Assembly (NCBI GenBank): GCA_947501275.1
Contig: CANMVD010000002.1
Coordinates: 310,001-374,000 of the forward strand
DNA length: 64,000 nucleotides
Direction of reading: 5' to 3'
Source of the DNA: an uncultured Tateyamaria sp.
GTDB lineage: Bacteria; Pseudomonadota; Alphaproteobacteria; Rhodobacterales; Rhodobacteraceae
The notes under the pieces were generated by a model, which worked only from the letters and a program-made list of their open reading frames with translations, did no database searches and was not told where the DNA came from. Below, piece after piece: positions 27,366 through 36,864 of the stretch. Positions within the stretch are counted from its first letter, which is position 1; each line of letters begins with the position of its first letter. The position numbers were made by a program, and so were the translations under genes.

Positions 27366-28121
27366 ATGAACGTCAAACCTGACTTTTCCAAAGGCGTGAA
27401 CCACGCCCAGACCGCGCCGGCCTTTCTCAGCGTGTGGGACATGCACGCCTACTACGGCGAAAGCTACATCGTGCAAGGCATCAGCTTTAACGTGCACGAA
27501 GGTGAGATCCTCGCCCTGCTGGGTCGGAACGGCGCAGGCAAAACGTCGGTGTTGCGCTCAATTGCGCGCATTGGCGACCCCCAGGTCACTCATGGCGAGA
27601 TCTGGCTGGATCACCAGCCCTTGCACAACATGGCAAGCCATGAGGCCTCACAAGCCGGTCTAGGCCTTGTGCCTGAAGATCGCCGGATCATCCCCGGCCT
27701 TACGGTTGAGGAAAACCTGAAACTCGCGCAAATCGCCCCCCCTATCGGCTGGTCGATTGAACGGCTTTACGATCTGTTCCCGCGTCTTGGTGAACGCCGC
27801 ACGCAAGAAGGCACAACCCTGTCAGGCGGCGAACAGCAGATGCTTGCCATCGCACGCGCCTTGGCGCGCGACATCAAAGTGCTGCTGCTGGACGAACCTT
27901 ATGAGGGTCTGGCCCCTGTCATCGTCGACGAGATCGAAAAGACCCTCAGCATCATCAAGGAACAGGGGATCACAACCGTGATCGTGGAGCAAAACGCGGT
28001 ACGTGCACTGCAATTGGCAGACCGCGCCGTGATTCTGGATACCGGTGGAATCGTTTTTGACGGCACGGCTGCGGAAGTGCTCGAAAACGAAGAATTGCGC
28101 TCGGAATACCTCGCGATCTGA
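27366..28121 (+). CDS. livF: ABC transporter ATP-binding protein (LivF family)
   Basis: A 251-residue ATPase with Walker A GRNGAGKT, canonical signature LSGGEQQMLAIARALA and Walker B VLLLDEPYEGLAP. LGLVPEDRRIIPGLTVEENL is the usual LivF block. It carries an N-terminal extension of about 20 residues (MNVKPDFSKGVNHAQ...). GAGGA lies 7 nt before the ATG. It is the last gene of the operon, followed by a clear terminator. Confidence 0.93.
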   Translation: MNVKPDFSKGVNHAQTAPAFLSVWDMHAYYGESYIVQGISFNVHEGEILALLGRNGAGKTSVLRSIARIGDPQVTHGEIWLDHQPLHNMASHEASQAGLGLVPEDRRIIPGLTVEENLKLAQIAPPIGWSIERLYDLFPRLGERRTQEGTTLSGGEQQMLAIARALARDIKVLLLDEPYEGLAPVIVDEIEKTLSIIKEQGITTVIVEQNAVRALQLADRAVILDTGGIVFDGTAAEVLENEELRSEYLAI

Positions 28122-28151
28122 CATCTATTCAGCGTGATGACGAAAAAAATC

Positions 28152-28176
28152 AGCGGGCCAATTGGTCCGCTTTTTT
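28152..28176 (+). terminator. Rho-independent terminator of the ABC operon
   Basis: AGCGGGCC-AATT-GGTCCGCT forms an 8-bp stem (one G-T pair) followed by a run of six T, 30 bp after the livF stop. Confidence 0.9.
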
Positions 28177-28288
28177 ATTCAATGTTAGCAGAACCAAAGA
28201 ACAGGTTCGTATTTGGAAATAATTTCATATTCACTGGCCGCCCGCCACCGTTTGGTTAAAATCAAAATGGCAAGCCGGGGAGCCTTAA

Positions 28289-29455
28289 ATGACAACACGT
28301 GCACAGAGCCTTTTGGATACATCCTTTTTTGACGATTTCGACCCCGTCATCACAATTGAACAGTTTTTGGGGCAAACCCGGACACGCGTTGATTTGGGCG
28401 ATCGAGAAAGTGTTTTTCTGAACGATGGCAGCGTGCGATTTGCGATCGAAGGGCGTGGCGATGGCGATGTCGCTGTGGTCAATGTCGGTGGTCTTGGCAT
28501 TGCGGATCAAGACAGCCCGGCCATTGCCCTCAATGGCGACGGGCAGCGCTGGATCTTTAACGACGGCTTGATCATCGGCGATGTCGTGCTTGGCGGCGGG
28601 GCCGACAGTATGACAAATTTGGACCGCATCTTTGGCGATGTGCGCATGTCCGGTGGTGACGACACTTTCGAAACTTTCAGAGTACCTGATCCGCAAATTC
28701 CGGGTTTTGACGCCAGACTGTTCGGAACTCTCTTTATGGGTTCGGGCGATGACTACGTCGAAAACGGCGCCTTTATCGGCAGCGTCAACCTGGGCAACGG
28801 GAATGATTTTTACAACGGCCTGCGCTCAAACGGTGAGATCGCTAGCGATGGTCGCGTGGCCGGCGGTCGTGGGGACGACACCTTGTTTGGCGGAGATTTC
28901 GACGATCAGTTTTATGGCCAGGGTGGGCGCGACGTGCTGAACGGACATGGCGGGCAGGACTATCTGTTGGGCGGCGGCGGGAACGACTCACTGAGTGGCG
29001 GAAATGATGCGGACACACTCAGAGGGGCTGGGGATGATGACCGTTTGGCCGGTGGCAACGGCGACGACCGCATTATGGGCGGCAGCGGCGCAGACGCGTT
29101 GATCGGCGGCCATGGAGATGACCGTATGACAGGTGGTTCAGACGCGGATAGGTTTCTTTTCAGCAAGCGCGCAGGCAACGACACGATCACGGATTTTTCG
29201 CATGAGGACGTGATTGTCATAAGCAACACGTTCAGAGGCAATTCCGAAACCGGTCGCTTTGATATCCCCTTGTTCACCTTCGAGCTTCTGGAAAATTTCA
29301 CCACCTACGAGAATGGCAACGCCTTCATCGACGTAGGGGCGGCATCTGTTGCAGGCACGTTCCAGCCATACAGCAGCCACGGCAACGCGACCATTCTTCT
29401 GCTGAATGTTGCGCCGGGCGACTTGACCTCAGATAATTTTGACCTTGGTTTCTAG
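28289..29455 (+). CDS. RTX calcium-binding repeat protein
   Basis: A 388-residue acidic, glycine-rich protein. Residues 1-190 contain beta-strand-like repeats (IALNGDGQRWIFNDGLIIG, IFGDVRMSGGDDTF, GTLFMGSGDDYVENGAFIG) that look like a right-handed beta-helix. Residues 195-285 are classical RTX nonapeptides (GGRGDDTLFGGDFDDQFYGQ, GGNGDDRIMGGSGADALIGG). The rest is a peptidase M10-C-like RTX tail (DADRFLFSKRAGNDTITDFS). GGGGAG lies 6 nt before the ATG. Type I secretion is expected; no catalytic domain is seen. It is transcribed alone. Confidence 0.9.
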   Translation: MTTRAQSLLDTSFFDDFDPVITIEQFLGQTRTRVDLGDRESVFLNDGSVRFAIEGRGDGDVAVVNVGGLGIADQDSPAIALNGDGQRWIFNDGLIIGDVVLGGGADSMTNLDRIFGDVRMSGGDDTFETFRVPDPQIPGFDARLFGTLFMGSGDDYVENGAFIGSVNLGNGNDFYNGLRSNGEIASDGRVAGGRGDDTLFGGDFDDQFYGQGGRDVLNGHGGQDYLLGGGGNDSLSGGNDADTLRGAGDDDRLAGGNGDDRIMGGSGADALIGGHGDDRMTGGSDADRFLFSKRAGNDTITDFSHEDVIVISNTFRGNSETGRFDIPLFTFELLENFTTYENGNAFIDVGAASVAGTFQPYSSHGNATILLLNVAPGDLTSDNFDLGF

Positions 29456-29556
29456 GGCCCAGACCGCTTGACCTAAGGGCGCTTTCCTCTGCTTGATAGC
29501 AACGCTATAAGCGATGCAATCAAAAGGGCAGCGCCCACCGAGTGGTCGAGGAAACT

Positions 29557-30045
29557 ATGACAAAAAGCAACCATGACGCAGATGTGGCCTTTATCAAGGC
29601 ACTGGCCGAACTGCTGCGCGAGAACGATCTGACGGAATTGCAGGTCAAACGCGACTATGGCGAAGATGACAGCCTGAACGTGCGGGTGTCACGCCAGATG
29701 ATGCAAGCGGCACCGGCTCAGGTGGCTGTCGCCGCCCCTGCCGCTGCGGCCCCTTCAGCTGCTCCTGCCGCCGCCGCCGTGCCCGCAGCCGCAGCCGATC
29801 CTGCAGAAGACCCAGGCGCCGTCAGCTCACCTATGGTTGGTACCGTCTATCTTCAGGCAGAACCCGGGTCGCCCGCCTTCATCAGTGTTGGCCAGCAGGT
29901 CAAGGAAGGCGACACCCTGCTGATCGTGGAAGCCATGAAAACCATGAACCACATCCCTGCACCCCGGTCAGGAACGATCAAACGGATCCTTGTCGACGAC
30001 GGCGCCGCCGTAGAATTTGGCGCGCCTCTCGTGATCCTCGAGTAA
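29557..30045 (+). CDS. accB: Acetyl-CoA carboxylase biotin carboxyl carrier protein
   Basis: A 162-residue carrier protein of acetyl-CoA carboxylase, the first step of fatty-acid synthesis. The N-terminal domain ([20 protein letters not shown]) is followed by an Ala/Pro-rich linker (about 55-85) and a C-terminal biotinyl domain with [12 protein letters not shown]; the Lys is the biotinylation site, and the usual AMKM is AMKT here, a common alphaproteobacterial variant. GAGGAAACT directly precedes the ATG at 29557, favouring it over the ATG at 29542. It is cotranscribed with accC (10-bp gap). Confidence 0.96.
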   Translation: MTKSNHDADVAFIKALAELLRENDLTELQVKRDYGEDDSLNVRVSRQMMQAAPAQVAVAAPAAAAPSAAPAAAAVPAAAADPAEDPGAVSSPMVGTVYLQAEPGSPAFISVGQQVKEGDTLLIVEAMKTMNHIPAPRSGTIKRILVDDGAAVEFGAPLVILE

Positions 30046-30055
30046 GGATCAAGCC

Positions 30056-31402
30056 ATGTTTAACAAAATCCTCGTGGCAAACCGGGGTGAAATTGCCCTT
30101 CGTGTGATCCGCGCCGCCCGCGAAATGGGCATTGCCACAGTGGCCGTTCATTCGACTGCCGATGCAGATGCCATGCACGTGCGTATGGCAGACGAATCCG
30201 TCTGCATCGGGCCGCCCTCCTCGACACAATCCTATCTCAGCTTCCCGGCCATCATCTCGGCCTGTGAAATCACTGGGGCTGAGGCCATTCACCCCGGCTA
30301 TGGGTTTTTGTCCGAGAACGCGCAATTTGTGCAGATCGTAGAGGACCACGACCTGACGTTCATCGGCCCTACAGCGGAACATATCCGCGTGATGGGCGAC
30401 AAAATCACAGCCAAGGACACGATGAAGGCTCTTGGCGTACCTTGCGTGCCGGGATCGGATGGTGGTGTGCCAACGCTAGCCGAGGCGCAAAAGCTGGGCG
30501 AAGAGATGGGCTACCCCGTCATCATCAAAGCCACAGCAGGCGGCGGCGGGCGCGGCATGAAAGTCGCGCAAACCGCAGCCGACATGGAAAGCGCGTTTCA
30601 GACAGCGCGTGCCGAGGGCAAGGCCGCCTTTGGCAATGACGAAGTCTACATCGAAAAGTACCTGACCACGCCGCGCCACATCGAAATTCAGGTCTTTGGC
30701 GACGGCAAGGGGCGCGCCGTGCATTTGGGCGAACGCGATTGCTCGCTGCAACGCCGTCACCAGAAGGTGTTCGAAGAAGCCCCCGGCCCCGCCATCTCGG
30801 CCGAGGAACGCGCCGCAATCGGCAAGGTCTGTGCGGATGCCGTTGCCAAGATCAACTACATCGGCGCCGGTACAATCGAATTCCTGTATGAGAACGGCGA
30901 GTTTTATTTCATCGAAATGAACACGCGTTTGCAGGTCGAGCATCCGGTCACCGAAGCCATTTTCGGCGTCGACCTTGTGCGCGAACAGATTCAGGTTGCG
31001 GCAGGAATGGAGATGTCCTTTGTGCAGGAAGATCTGCGCATCAACGGACACTCCATCGAAGTGCGCCTGAACGCGGAAAAACTGCCCAACTTTTCCCCTT
31101 CCCCCGGGACGATCTCGCAATACCACGCCCCCGGTGGTCTGGGCGTGCGTATGGATTCTGCGCTCTATGACGGCTACTCAATCCCGCCCTACTATGACAG
31201 CCTGATCGGCAAACTGATCGTGCACGGCCGGGACCGGGCCGAGGCTTTGGCCCGCCTCAATCGCGCCTTGGGTGAGTTGATCATTGACGGGATCGACACC
31301 ACGGTGCCGCTGTTTCACGCGCTGCTGGCGGAGAAAGACATCCACACCGGGGATTACAACATTCACTGGCTGGAGCACTGGCTGGAAAAACAGGACACTT
31401 AG
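30056..31402 (+). CDS. accC: Acetyl-CoA carboxylase, biotin carboxylase subunit
   Basis: A 448-residue ATP-grasp enzyme that carboxylates AccB-bound biotin. Visible: KILVANRGEIALRVIRAARE at the N-terminus, HPGYGFLSENAQF, the glycine-rich ATP loop KATAGGGGRGMK, ERDCSLQRRHQKVFEEAPGP, and EMNTRLQVEHPVTE with metal ligands and the catalytic Arg region. The length is normal for AccC. It lies downstream of accB, and the next gene converges on it after 14 bp. Confidence 0.98.
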   Translation: MFNKILVANRGEIALRVIRAAREMGIATVAVHSTADADAMHVRMADESVCIGPPSSTQSYLSFPAIISACEITGAEAIHPGYGFLSENAQFVQIVEDHDLTFIGPTAEHIRVMGDKITAKDTMKALGVPCVPGSDGGVPTLAEAQKLGEEMGYPVIIKATAGGGGRGMKVAQTAADMESAFQTARAEGKAAFGNDEVYIEKYLTTPRHIEIQVFGDGKGRAVHLGERDCSLQRRHQKVFEEAPGPAISAEERAAIGKVCADAVAKINYIGAGTIEFLYENGEFYFIEMNTRLQVEHPVTEAIFGVDLVREQIQVAAGMEMSFVQEDLRINGHSIEVRLNAEKLPNFSPSPGTISQYHAPGGLGVRMDSALYDGYSIPPYYDSLIGKLIVHGRDRAEALARLNRALGELIIDGIDTTVPLFHALLAEKDIHTGDYNIHWLEHWLEKQDT

Positions 31403-31416
31403 CCTGTGATCCCTGC

Positions 31417-32124
31417 CTAACCTTTGGGCATCAGATAACAAAAGGCCCGGCGCTTGCGGTCGGGCCGAAAGTAATCCCCCAAGCCCGCCCGATCCTCGGC
31501 AAACCGTTTCTGCGTATTGTCCCAATGGCAGTCGTATCCGACAGCTTCTGCCATACGTTCCATCGCAGTAAAGCTGGGGATACCCACAACCGCACGAGCC
31601 TGCCCCTCGACCTGCGGTGTGGCGTTGGAGGCCTTGCCCGTATCCTCCATAACAAGTGTGATTGTAGCGCCGTGCCCCAAGGCAAATTCGCTGTCGACCA
31701 AAACCAGTTTGGCGCCCAGTTGCTGAATAAGTTTCAGCAAACGGAAGTGATCCATAATGTGGTAGTAGATACCAAAAAGGGCAACAACATCAAAGGTTTC
31801 GCCTTGCGCGACAAAACCCTCAACTGCGTCCCACAAATCGCCTTGCCGCATGGAGACGCGCGACTTGAACGGCACATCGGGCAGTAAGGCAAAGCGGTCA
31901 ATCGCGCTTTGACGCCCTTCGATGGCAACCACTTCACCTGCACCGGCCCCCGCAAGCGCATAGGCCCAACGCCCATCATGTGCCCCCAGATCGAGCACAC
32001 GTGCGCCATCAAGGTGATCGGCAAAGGGTGCAACCAGCATCGCATGGCGCTTGTTCATTCGGTCTGCGTTGGTGCCAGAGTCGGCATAGCCCGGCATCCG
32101 GTCGACAAAGTCAAAAAAGGCCAA
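31417..32124 (-). CDS. Class I SAM-dependent methyltransferase
   Basis: A 235-residue Rossmann-fold methyltransferase. Motif I is ARVLDLGAHDGRWAYALAGAG, motif II is EVVAIEGRQSA, and FDVVALFGIYYHIMDHFRLL is the post-motif region where YYH resembles small-molecule and tRNA-wobble methyltransferases (CmoB-like). The substrate is not assignable. It is convergent with accC and divergent from aat. Confidence 0.85.
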   Translation of the reverse strand: MAFFDFVDRMPGYADSGTNADRMNKRHAMLVAPFADHLDGARVLDLGAHDGRWAYALAGAGAGEVVAIEGRQSAIDRFALLPDVPFKSRVSMRQGDLWDAVEGFVAQGETFDVVALFGIYYHIMDHFRLLKLIQQLGAKLVLVDSEFALGHGATITLVMEDTGKASNATPQVEGQARAVVGIPSFTAMERMAEAVGYDCHWDNTQKRFAEDRAGLGDYFRPDRKRRAFCYLMPKG

Positions 32125-32204
32125 GTCGCAGCACCTTTCGTGTTTCTTTACTTGGCATTACCTTGTCCTCAGGTGCATGGCAATTCTGTGTACAGGAACA
32201 AGAC

Positions 32205-32843
32205 ATGACGGAACCCGCCTTAACCCCGGAACTGCTGTTGCAAGGCTATGCTGCCGGGATTTTTCCGATGGCCGAGGGGCGTGATGATCCGGAAATTTTC
32301 TGGGTCGACCCGCAGCGGCGTGGTGTCTTGCCTCTCGACCAGTTTCACGTGTCTCGCTCTCTGGCGCGCGCGATGCGGCGCAGCGATTGGGCCGTGCGAA
32401 TTGACACCGATTTCTCAGGGGTCGTGGATGGGTGCGCGGATCGGGCAGATACGTGGATCAATCCGGAAATACGGCGTCTTTACATGGCCTTGCACAACCG
32501 AGGTCAGGCGCACTCAATCGAGATCTACGAGAATGATAGGTTGGTTGGTGGCGTTTACGGTGTCACGCTGGGGGCTGCGTTCTTTGGTGAAAGCATGTTT
32601 TCACGCCGCGATAACGCATCGAAAATGGCCCTCGCCGTGGCCGTCGATCATCTGGCGCGTGGTGGATTTACCTTGTTTGACACACAATTCCTGACGGATC
32701 ATCTGGCCAGCCTCGGCGCGGTCGAGATACCCCGCGCGGTCTATCAGAACCGATTACAAAACGCCTTGGAGCGCAAAGCACATTTTTTGTCTTTAGCACC
32801 AACGCTTTACGAAGTTGTGCAGCGAATGACCCACACGTCATAA
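32205..32843 (+). CDS. aat: Leucyl/phenylalanyl-tRNA-protein transferase
   Basis: A 212-residue enzyme that adds Leu or Phe to N-terminal Arg/Lys of proteins and so creates N-degrons for ClpAP. The signature GYAAGIFPMAEG, FWVDPQRRGVLPLDQFHVSR and VYGVTLGAAFFGESMFSR are all present. The ATG at 32205 follows AGGAACAAGAC. Its 3' end overlaps the convergent DUF2155 gene by 37 bp. Confidence 0.96.
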   Translation: MTEPALTPELLLQGYAAGIFPMAEGRDDPEIFWVDPQRRGVLPLDQFHVSRSLARAMRRSDWAVRIDTDFSGVVDGCADRADTWINPEIRRLYMALHNRGQAHSIEIYENDRLVGGVYGVTLGAAFFGESMFSRRDNASKMALAVAVDHLARGGFTLFDTQFLTDHLASLGAVEIPRAVYQNRLQNALERKAHFLSLAPTLYEVVQRMTHTS

Positions 32844-33169
32844 CGCGCGTGTTCCATTGGGTTCAATGCGGGCGATGACGCCACCATCCAGCCGGAAAAA
32901 ACCACGCCTTCGCGTCCAACTTCGGTGATTTGCAACCCTGCATATGCGTTGCCCGATCGGTTGCCCGCCGGGTAGCGACACTCGGTCAAAGTGATGTTCA
33001 AGCGTTCGAACTGCACCGTGCGACCAGCCGGAAGTTCGATATCAACAACCTGACCGCTGAATTTGTCCAAGCCGCGCAGCACTGCGCCCGTTGCGTTTTC
33101 TGTCTGCTCCTGGGCATTGGCTGCCACTGCGACCGCTAGCACAGTCAGCAAAGCCCCAAAACGTGTCAT
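32807..33169 (-). CDS. DUF2155 domain-containing exported protein
   Basis: A 120-residue protein with an N-terminal signal peptide (LLTVLAVAVAANAQ, cleavage after ANA likely) and the DUF2155 core: AVLRGLDKFSGQVVDIELPA, then ITLTECRYP and FSGWMVASSPALNPMEHARY. The conserved Cys of the family is present (ECRYP and the terminal VIRC). Alphaproteobacterial members sit in the periplasm and have no assigned activity. Its start overlaps the mlaD stop by 4 bp; the 3' end overlaps aat antisense. Confidence 0.9.
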   Translation of the reverse strand: MTRFGALLTVLAVAVAANAQEQTENATGAVLRGLDKFSGQVVDIELPAGRTVQFERLNITLTECRYPAGNRSGNAYAGLQITEVGREGVVFSGWMVASSPALNPMEHARYDVWVIRCTTS

Positions 33170-33615
33170 TCGTCCCCGCCCGACACGAACTTGAGCAACA
33201 GCGAGATCAGGCTGACAGATCCTTGCGTATCCGTAATCTCATCGCCAGATTCAAAGTAGAATGGCGACCCACCTGGAACAATCTCGACGAAATTGCCGCC
33301 AAGCAATCCTTCTGAGCTGATGACAATGGCACTGTCGTCAGGCACTTGCGTGGAGGCACGCAAAGACACGGTTGCATCCGCACGATATGTCTCTGCATTC
33401 AATGCAACCTCAGTCACAGTCCCGACTTTGACGCCAGCGAGCCGCACGTCGGTGCCGACATTCACGCCTTCAATGCTGCGAAAGCTGGCCGTGAGAGGAT
33501 AAGAACTGCTGCCCCCGTCCCCAAGGCCGGCGACTTGTGCGCCGTATATTCCAAACGCGATGGCGGCCGCCAGAACGGCACCGCCGACGATCACTTCGGT
33601 GGTGTTCTCTGCCAT
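33166..33615 (-). CDS. mlaD: Outer-membrane lipid asymmetry protein MlaD (MCE domain)
   Basis: A 149-residue protein with a single N-terminal membrane helix (EVIVGGAVLAAAIAFGIYGA) and one MCE domain (SIEGVNVGTDVRLAGVKVGT, SSEGLLGGNFVEIVPGG). MlaD is the periplasmic hexameric ring of the MlaFEDB phospholipid transporter. The other mla genes are not adjacent here; in roseobacters this gene is commonly linked to the DUF2155 and NDUFA12 genes. Confidence 0.92.
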   Translation of the reverse strand: MAENTTEVIVGGAVLAAAIAFGIYGAQVAGLGDGGSSSYPLTASFRSIEGVNVGTDVRLAGVKVGTVTEVALNAETYRADATVSLRASTQVPDDSAIVISSEGLLGGNFVEIVPGGSPFYFESGDEITDTQGSVSLISLLLKFVSGGDE

Positions 33616-33620
33616 GGGTT

Positions 33621-34004
33621 TTACTCAGGGCTCCACGCTTCGTAGTCCGAACGATCCGCAGGATCAGCCCGACGGATCGACCCCGCAGGTGAATATGCCA
33701 TCGCAGTCCCTGTCAAGTTTGGCTGATGGGGCTTTTCCCAGTCTTTACGCTTGAGCGGCTTGTCGGTGGGCGGTTCGTCCCATGTCCGGTGCAGCCAGCC
33801 GTGCCATTCGGGATCAACTCGGCTCGCCTCGGCCTCACCGTTGAAGATCACCCAGCGACGGCTGTCATCGGCATTCCGGTAAAAGACATTGCCCTGCCCG
33901 TCTTCGCCGACTTTCTGGCCTTTGCGCCACGTGAAAATTTGGGTGTTCAGCGTCTGGCCATTCCACCAGGTCACCGCCCGCAAAAGAGTGTTCAGGATGC
34001 CCAT
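33621..34004 (-). CDS. NDUFA12-family complex I accessory subunit
   Basis: A 127-residue protein homologous to the mitochondrial NDUFA12/B17.2 subunit: [40 protein letters not shown] and [12 protein letters not shown] are the family core, and the tail [18 protein letters not shown] is typical of alphaproteobacteria. The start at 34004 has GGAGG 5 nt upstream; the frame continues further but without family sequence. Transcribed with mlaD (5 bp gap). Confidence 0.94.
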   Translation of the reverse strand: MGILNTLLRAVTWWNGQTLNTQIFTWRKGQKVGEDGQGNVFYRNADDSRRWVIFNGEAEASRVDPEWHGWLHRTWDEPPTDKPLKRKDWEKPHQPNLTGTAMAYSPAGSIRRADPADRSDYEAWSPE

Positions 34005-34250
34005 GCTTGCCTCCGGACCGCGTTCAGGGATGGTATGGCTGAGTTTGCAGGCAAGGTCCAGTGGACAGGTCGTCGCCATCCAAGCCATATCACTGTCTTG
34101 GTCAGATCTTGCCTAAAGGTCTGGGACATGTCGGCGTTTTGGCAAACCACATAAGGCGAGGAACGGCCGTGCAGTAACGACGTGTTGCAAATGGCATTGC
34201 AGATCCAATGGCATGACCGGTCTTATGCGGAGATTGGCGACGACGATCAG

Positions 34251-34607
34251 TTACGGCAGGTAAGCCGTGACTTCTATTTCGATGCGATATTTCGGGTCGA
34301 TCAGGCCACTCTCGATCATGGTCGCCGCCGGTGGGTTGGCGCCGAATGTGTCTGACAGAATGGGCCAGCACGGCTCGAACTCGTTTGCATCCGGTAAGAT
34401 ATAGCTGACGCGAACAACGTCTTTCCAATCGGCCCTGGCTTGAGTCAACGCAGTGTGGATAGTGTTTAGCGCGTCGCGACACTGGTCGGTTACCGTTTCG
34501 CCCTGACCAACTGTGCCTGCAACATGCACCCATCCACCTGCAACAACGGCTCTACAGTAGCCGATTTTCTCTTCAAACGCGCCGCCTGATGAAATCCGTT
34601 TGATCAT
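34251..34607 (-). CDS. RidA/YjgF family protein
   Basis: A 118-residue RidA-fold protein. HVAGTVGQGETVTDQCRDAL and VRVSYILPDANEFEPCW fit the family, but the canonical PxR/R105 region reads FGANPPAATMIESGLIDP, which lacks the usual Arg for imine hydrolysis, placing it in an Rid subfamily of unknown activity. AAGG lies 8 nt before the ATG at 34607. It is 64 bp upstream of the clpX stop on the same strand. Confidence 0.88.
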   Translation of the reverse strand: MIKRISSGGAFEEKIGYCRAVVAGGWVHVAGTVGQGETVTDQCRDALNTIHTALTQARADWKDVVRVSYILPDANEFEPCWPILSDTFGANPPAATMIESGLIDPKYRIEIEVTAYLP

Positions 34608-34670
34608 TTTGCATACCTTCAAAAACAAAGGCGCACCCACGGGCACGCCTTGTTGCATCTTGAGTTGGAC

Positions 34671-35933
34671 TTAACCTGCGCTTGCAGGCTCTTTTTCTGC
34701 ATCCGCATGGATCATCAAAGGTGCGGCATCGGAATTGACCGCCTCTTCGTTGACCACAACCTCGGTGACGGAATCGAGGCCCGGAAGCTCAAACATCGTA
34801 TCCAGAAGAATGTCCTCAAGGATAGACCGCAAACCACGTGCACCGGTTTTACGCTCGATGGCGCGCTTGGCAATCGCGCTCAGGGCGTCATCGGTGAATG
34901 TCAGTTCCGTATCTTCCAGCTCAAAAAGACGCTGATACTGTTTGACCAACGCGTTCTTTGGCGCCGTCAGGATGGTAACAAGTGCGTCTTCATCCAGATC
35001 CTCCAACGTAGCCAACACTGGCAGTCGACCAACAAATTCAGGGATCAGGCCGAATTTCAACAGATCTTCCGGTTCCAGTTCGGTGAAAATTTCACCAATA
35101 CCGCGGGCGTCCTCGTCACGCACGTCGGCACCGAAGCCCATCGCAGATCCCTTGCCGCGTTGGGCAATGATCTTGTCGAGGCCTGCAAAGGCGCCACCAC
35201 AGATGAACAGGATGTTTGTGGTATCAACCTGCAAGAACTCTTGCTGCGGATGCTTGCGCCCACCCTGCGGCGGCACGGATGCAACTGTGCCTTCCATCAG
35301 CTTGAGCAAAGCCTGTTGCACGCCCTCGCCCGACACATCCCGGGTGATCGACGGATTTTCAGACTTGCGGGTAATCTTGTCGACTTCATCGATATAGACG
35401 ATGCCGCGCTGCGCGCGTTCCACATTGTATTCAGAAGATTGCAACAGTTTGAGGATGATGTTTTCAACATCCTCACCGACATAGCCCGCTTCGGTCAGGG
35501 TTGTGGCGTCCGCCATCGTAAACGGAACATCCAGAATGCGCGCCAAGGTCTGCGCCAGCAACGTCTTGCCGCAGCCCGTAGGACCGATCAGCAGGATGTT
35601 GGATTTCGCCAATTCAATATCCCCGCCCTTCTGGGCATGGTTGAGACGTTTGTAGTGATTGTGCACCGCCACCGACAGAACACGTTTGGCTGTCGCCTGA
35701 CCAATCACATAGTCATCCAGCACGCCACAGATATCTTTGGGGGTCGGCACACCATCGGTGGACTTCAGGCCTGACGCCTTGGTCTCTTCGCGGATAATGT
35801 CCATACACAGCTCGACGCATTCATCACAGATGAACACGGTCGGGCCTGCAATCAGCTTGCGCACCTCATGCTGGCTCTTGCCGCAAAAGCTACAATAGAG
35901 AGTGTTTTTGCTATCGCCAGAATTCGTGGCCAT
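34671..35933 (-). CDS. clpX: ATP-dependent Clp protease ATP-binding subunit ClpX
   Basis: A 420-residue AAA+ unfoldase. The N-terminal zinc-binding domain has [11 protein letters not shown] and [10 protein letters not shown] (four Cys); Walker A is [14 protein letters not shown], Walker B is [10 protein letters not shown], and the [20 protein letters not shown] block is the pore/sensor region. The start at 35933 ([12 protein letters not shown]) has GAAGGA 6 nt upstream. It lies downstream of clpP in the usual order, separated by 155 bp that contain a strong hairpin. Confidence 0.98.
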   Translation of the reverse strand: MATNSGDSKNTLYCSFCGKSQHEVRKLIAGPTVFICDECVELCMDIIREETKASGLKSTDGVPTPKDICGVLDDYVIGQATAKRVLSVAVHNHYKRLNHAQKGGDIELAKSNILLIGPTGCGKTLLAQTLARILDVPFTMADATTLTEAGYVGEDVENIILKLLQSSEYNVERAQRGIVYIDEVDKITRKSENPSITRDVSGEGVQQALLKLMEGTVASVPPQGGRKHPQQEFLQVDTTNILFICGGAFAGLDKIIAQRGKGSAMGFGADVRDEDARGIGEIFTELEPEDLLKFGLIPEFVGRLPVLATLEDLDEDALVTILTAPKNALVKQYQRLFELEDTELTFTDDALSAIAKRAIERKTGARGLRSILEDILLDTMFELPGLDSVTEVVVNEEAVNSDAAPLMIHADAEKEPASAG

Positions 35934-36043
35934 ATCGCGTCCTTCCCGGCAAATGCCGCCATTCCAGTGGCCATCAACTGGCCCGCCCCGCGTCGTCATA
36001 GCAGACTAGAACAGGCCCGCGGGGTCCACAATCGTCTTTTTAC

Positions 36044-36074
36044 CCAACGTGCCCGCACATTACGGGCACGTTGG
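36044..36074. terminator. Perfect 12-bp stem-loop between clpP and clpX
   Basis: CCAACGTGCCCG-cacatta-CGGGCACGTTGG. No T-tract follows on either strand, so it is not a classical rho-independent terminator. It could be a processing or attenuation element between clpP and clpX. Confidence 0.6.
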
Positions 36075-36088
36075 CGTGATCAGCACAC

Positions 36089-36730
36089 TCAGCTGTCGTC
36101 ATCATCGCCCTTGCTGCGGTTCTCGACGATTTCATCCAAGTGGCCCCATTCCTTGGCCTCTTCGGGCGTCATCCACGTGTCGCGGTCCAGCGCTTTTTGG
36201 ACCGTTTCGTAGTCCTGGCCGGAGTGTTTGACATACATCTGGTACATACGCTCGCGCGTTTTTTCGATGTGACGGGCCGAAATCAGAATGTCCGCGGCCA
36301 TACCCTGCGACCCACCGGATGGCTGGTGTACCATCACTTCGGCATTGGGCAGAGCAAAACGCATACCGGGTTCGCCACCGATCGCGATGGCCGAGCCCAT
36401 GGACGCCGCCATACCGCAGATCAGCGTAGATACTTTGGGTTTGATGTACTGCATCGTGTCATAGATCGAAAAGCCAGCCGTCACCTCGCCACCGGGCGAA
36501 TTGATATACATGCTGATTTCCTTGGAGGGGTTTTCTGCCTCAAGGTGCAGCAGCTGCGCTACGACCAGATGGCTCATCCCGGAATGAATTGGCCCGTTGA
36601 TGAAAATGATCCGCTCTTTCAGCAGGCGTGAAAAGATATCATACGCCCGTTCGCCCCGGCTGGTCTGTTCGACCACCATAGGCACCAGGTTGTTGGTAAA
36701 GTTCGCATATTGTTCAATAGGGTCGCGCAT
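36089..36730 (-). CDS. clpP: ATP-dependent Clp protease proteolytic subunit ClpP
   Basis: A 213-residue serine peptidase. The catalytic Ser is in [15 protein letters not shown], His in [10 protein letters not shown] and Asp in [31 protein letters not shown] is the conserved handle-region start. The ATG at 36730 ([11 protein letters not shown]) follows AGGA by 4 nt, so processing of a short propeptide is likely. The frame is open upstream but unlike ClpP. Confidence 0.98.
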   Translation of the reverse strand: MRDPIEQYANFTNNLVPMVVEQTSRGERAYDIFSRLLKERIIFINGPIHSGMSHLVVAQLLHLEAENPSKEISMYINSPGGEVTAGFSIYDTMQYIKPKVSTLICGMAASMGSAIAIGGEPGMRFALPNAEVMVHQPSGGSQGMAADILISARHIEKTRERMYQMYVKHSGQDYETVQKALDRDTWMTPEEAKEWGHLDEIVENRSKGDDDDS

Positions 36731-36864
36731 GATGTCCTGCCTCGTCAGTCTTTCGCGAGACCATACCCGCAAAAGTGTTACTTGAGTCTTAGTATCGGGC
36801 ATCGGGGGCTGCAAGGGGACCTGCGCGCTTGAAGCGCAACAGGATGTGGCTAAGTTGCATTGCC

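Noticed and set aside
34650-35774. Long plus-strand open frame opposite clpX
   Set aside because: Fully antisense to a clear clpX gene; its translation has no family features.
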